Origin: Herbidospora galbida
GTDB taxonomy: Bacteria; Actinomycetota; Actinomycetes; Streptosporangiales; Streptosporangiaceae
Length of the DNA stretch: 64,000 bases
Direction: 5' to 3'
Assembly: GCF_005233835.1 (NCBI RefSeq)
Contig: NZ_SZQA01000004.1
Coordinates: 184,070-248,069 of the forward strand
The notes under the pieces are model-generated. The model searched no databases. It was not told the DNA's origin and saw nothing but the letters and a program-made list of their open reading frames with translations. The translations under genes were made by a program, and so were the position numbers. This document shows positions 61,728 through 64,000 of this stretch, one piece after another; the stretch's first letter is position 1; every line of letters begins with the position of its first letter.

Positions 61728-62372
61728 TTGGCTCGACTCAGCCGGGAACGCGTTCTGGAGGCCGCCGTGGCCCTGGCCGACGAGGCCGGGCTCGACGGGC
61801 TGAGCATGCGCCGGCTCGCGACCGAACTCGGCGTGGTCCCGATGGCGCTCTACAAGCACGTCGCCAACAAGGACGAGCTGCTCGACGGCATCATCGACAC
61901 GGTCGTCTCGGAGATCGACCTCACCCCCGTCGAGGGCGACTGGAAGCCGGTGATCAGGGGCCGCATCCTGGCCGCGCGTCAGGCGCTGCTGCGGCACCCG
62001 TGGGCGTCGGGGGCCATCGAGGCGCGGCGCAACCCGACGCCGGCGGTGATGGCGTACCTGGACTCGATCATCGGCCTGTTCCGGGCCGGCGGTTTCGGCG
62101 TCGACGAGGTCCACCACGCGATCCACGCCCTGGGCAGCCGCATCCTGGGCTTCAGCCAGGAGCTGTTCGACGACACCCCGACCGACCCCGACGCCCAGGA
62201 GCAGGCGGCGCACGCCATGGCGGGGACGTTCCCGTGGCTGGCCGAGATGGCGTTGCAGGTGGCCCACGACGAGAAGACGGTGGTCGGGTCGGGCTGCGAC
62301 GACCAGTTCGAGTTCGAGTTCGCGCTCGATCTCCTGCTCGACGGGTTCGAACGCCTAAGAAAGGCCGGATGA
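61728..62372 (+). CDS. TetR-family repressor of the divergent oxidoreductase
   Basis: A 214-residue TetR-type regulator. HTH at about 10-55 (LSMRRLATELGVVPMALYKH) and a C-terminal domain of the TetR_C type with KPVIRGRILAARQALL and VHHAIHALGSRILGF. TTG at 61728 is chosen because AAGGAGG precedes it by 10 bases; the frame open from 61665 runs through the operators and would make an odd N terminus. The two operators just upstream point to autoregulation and control of the oxidoreductase. Confidence 0.9.
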   Translation: MARLSRERVLEAAVALADEAGLDGLSMRRLATELGVVPMALYKHVANKDELLDGIIDTVVSEIDLTPVEGDWKPVIRGRILAARQALLRHPWASGAIEARRNPTPAVMAYLDSIIGLFRAGGFGVDEVHHAIHALGSRILGFSQELFDDTPTDPDAQEQAAHAMAGTFPWLAEMALQVAHDEKTVVGSGCDDQFEFEFALDLLLDGFERLRKAG

Positions 62373-62387
62373 AGTACGGTTTGTGCC

Positions 62388-63869
62388 GTGACGTTGCTGG
62401 CCGGCCGCTACCGGCTGCTCTCCCGCATCGGCCAGGGCGGTATGGGCGCCGTCTGGCGCGCCGTCGACGAGCTCCTGCGCCAGGAGGTCGCCGTCAAAGA
62501 GGTCCTGCTGCCGCGCGACCTCGACGAACCACAGCGGGCCGAGATGCGCGAACGCACCCTGCGCGAGGCGCGGGCCGCGGCGCGGCTGCGGTCGCATCCC
62601 TCGATCGTGACCGTCCACGACGTGGTGCTGGAGGACGGGCGGCCGTGGATCATCATGGAGCTGGTGCGGGGGCGGTCGCTCCAGGCGCTGCTCCGCAAGG
62701 AGGGGCGGCAGACGCCCGAGCGGGTTGCGGCGATCGGGGTGACCATGCTCGACGCGCTGACCGCCGCCCACACGATGGGCATCCTGCACCGCGACGTGAA
62801 GCCCGGGAACGTCATGGTCACCGACGACGAGCGGGTGCTGCTGACCGACTTCGGCATCGCCAGCGTCGCGGGTGACGTGAACCTGACGCAGACGGGCTCG
62901 GTGTCGGGCTCGCCCGGGTACATCGCGCCCGAGCGGCTGCGCGGGGAGCCCGACGGGCCGCCGTCCGACCTGTGGTCGCTCGCGGCGACGCTCTACACGG
63001 CGGTCGAGGGGAACGCGCCGTTCCATCGCGACAACCCGGCCGCGGTGATGGCGGCCGTGCTCATGCACGAACCGCATCCGATGCGGCGGGCGGGGCCGCT
63101 CGGCCAGGTGCTCATGGCGATGCTGGACAAGGACCCGGTCCGCCGGATGCCGGCCGGGCACGCCGCCGCGCTGCTGCGGGACGTCGCCGCAGGGTCCGGG
63201 GGCTTCGGGGGCGCCGCGCCGAAGACGGCTCCGTCGATGCGGCACGCGCCGAAGAAGAGGGCGCCGGTGTTCGCGGCCGCCGGGCTGGCCACGGTGCTCG
63301 TCGCCGGGGGCGGGGCCGCGTGGTGGTTCGGCACGGCCGACCGCCCCGTGAGCTCACCCACTCCGACGACCACGGCGGTGTCGACCGCCAAGGCCGCCAA
63401 AGCCACCGAGGCCGTCGAGGCGGCCAAGAAGGCGGTGCTCACCAGCAACCCCGAGGCGTGCGCCCTGGTGACCCAGGCGCAGATCCGCAAGCTGCTCGGG
63501 ACGGCGGCCAAGCAGGAGTTCATGACGAACGACGCCTGCCAGTGGATGACCCCCGGCGGGGAGTACCTCCAGATCCAGAAGATCCAGCTCGACTCCGAGA
63601 CCACGGCCCGGCTCACCTTCGACACCAGCCGCGCCACCGAGGAGGACGAGCCCAAGCGCGACCCGACGACCAAGCTCCGGCTCGGCGCGCGGATCGGGGA
63701 CGCGACCATCGGCTGGACCCGCGACGCGGGGGCGTACAACCAGACCAGACTGGTGGTCCGCACGGCCAACGTGGCGATGTGGCTCTACTACTCGGGGCCG
63801 AAGAGCGGCTACGAGACCATCGACGCGTTCGCCAAGCTGATCATGGCCTCGCTGCACAAAGCGGGCTAG
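62388..63869 (+). CDS. Transmembrane Ser/Thr protein kinase with DUF3558-like sensor
   Basis: A 493-residue PknB-type kinase. The kinase domain spans about 5-265: IGQGGMGAVW, VAVK (Lys37), HRDVKPGN (Asp136), DFG (154-156), and YIAPERL. One membrane helix (about 293-314) precedes an Ala/Lys/Thr-rich linker. The extracellular C-terminal domain (about 350-493) has CALVTQAQIRKLLG and a second Cys (NDACQWM), a DUF3558-like pattern. GTG at 62388. Its TAG stop lies at the TA of the IS630 end, so the present C terminus may not be the ancestral one. Confidence 0.9.
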   Translation: MTLLAGRYRLLSRIGQGGMGAVWRAVDELLRQEVAVKEVLLPRDLDEPQRAEMRERTLREARAAARLRSHPSIVTVHDVVLEDGRPWIIMELVRGRSLQALLRKEGRQTPERVAAIGVTMLDALTAAHTMGILHRDVKPGNVMVTDDERVLLTDFGIASVAGDVNLTQTGSVSGSPGYIAPERLRGEPDGPPSDLWSLAATLYTAVEGNAPFHRDNPAAVMAAVLMHEPHPMRRAGPLGQVLMAMLDKDPVRRMPAGHAAALLRDVAAGSGGFGGAAPKTAPSMRHAPKKRAPVFAAAGLATVLVAGGGAAWWFGTADRPVSSPTPTTTAVSTAKAAKATEAVEAAKKAVLTSNPEACALVTQAQIRKLLGTAAKQEFMTNDACQWMTPGGEYLQIQKIQLDSETTARLTFDTSRATEEDEPKRDPTTKLRLGARIGDATIGWTRDAGAYNQTRLVVRTANVAMWLYYSGPKSGYETIDAFAKLIMASLHKAG

Positions 63870-64000
63870 TGTCGTGAGTCGTTGATTCGTTTGCAGTAGC
63901 GTGCGATGGATTCGAGGATCTGGTCGGCGGCCTTGGTCCAGACATAGGGCCGTGGGTCGTCGTTCCAGGTCTCGATCCAGTCCAGGATGTCCTGGTTCAG
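63866..64000 (-). mobile_element. 3' end of an IS630-family transposase gene, cut by window edge
   Basis: The minus strand encodes 44 residues, beginning LNQDILDWIETWNDDPRPYV and including KAADQILESIARYCKRIND, then TAG at 63868-63866. This WNDDPRPYVWTKxADQIL pattern is the C terminus of IS630-family DDE transposases. The element runs off the right edge. The stop overlaps the kinase stop region by 4 bases. IS630/Tc1-type elements insert at TA, which fits the TA in the shared TAG. Confidence 0.88.

Overview
The window is high-G+C DNA with strong third-position G/C bias. Gene content is typical of a filamentous or sporulating actinomycete, most likely Streptosporangiales (Nonomuraea/Microbispora/Streptosporangium-like; inferred from gene families, not proven). 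Pointers are an XRE regulator with a DUF397 partner, eukaryotic-type Ser/Thr kinases, a tricorn protease, sugar ABC permeases without their own ATPase, an ECF42-type sigma factor with DGPF proteins, and many GTG/TTG starts. No rRNA, tRNA, CRISPR array or prophage was recognised. The only mobile DNA seen is the end of an IS630-family transposase at the right edge.

Layout. 1-3.9 kb: LacI-family regulator overlapping a Ser/Thr kinase, mscL and a small lipoprotein, with CebR-type palindromes before the regulator and, as a tandem pair, before mscL. 4-5 kb: a 1 kb gene-poor stretch. 5-9.6 kb: a Tat-exported sugar isomerase-like protein and a 1,100-residue secreted sugar dehydrogenase-like protein. 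9.7-14.2 kb: XRE/DUF397 pair, sugar-porter MFS, acyl-CoA synthetase, small basic protein. 14.3-22 kb: tricorn protease, lipoprotein beta-lactamase-like hydrolase, DUF2293 protein, nitronate monooxygenase, HAD-ATPase fusion. 22.1-25.8 kb: a TIR protein followed by a TIR/NB-ARC/TPR protein with near-identical 126-bp repeats. 25.9-33.7 kb: a four-gene minus-strand operon (NfeD/YqiJ-like, flotillin, giant DNA-repair-type ATPase, unknown 216-residue protein).

33.8-44.9 kb is mostly housekeeping: DUF998, peroxiredoxin, P-loop-defective uridine-kinase-like protein, NAD kinase, DGPF-DGPF-ECF42 operon, amidohydrolase, DUF485/acetate-symporter pair, methyltransferase, secreted protein, PIG-L deacetylase. 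44.9-52.5 kb is a sugar-use locus: a glycogen-debranching-type glycosidase divergent from a LacI regulator and ABC uptake genes, sharing TTGA-N4-TCAA operators, then an MFS transporter. 52.5-57.7 kb holds two divergent helicases (HhH-SNF2 and PLD-DEAD-DUF3427). 57.8-64 kb: DUF4328, ADP-ribosylglycohydrolase, a deletion-scarred alpha/beta hydrolase pseudogene, TetR, SRPBCC, an oxidoreductase/TetR divergent pair with two 17-bp operators, and a sensor kinase whose stop codon meets the IS630 end.

The most promising under-described systems are (i) the TIR + TIR-NB-ARC-TPR pair, where the fused TIR seems to have lost the catalytic glutamate that the stand-alone TIR keeps, (ii) the flotillin/giant-ATPase operon with its unknown fourth gene, and (iii) the divergent HhH-SNF2 / PLD-helicase pair. 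All functions are inferred from reading the sequence; no database search was run.
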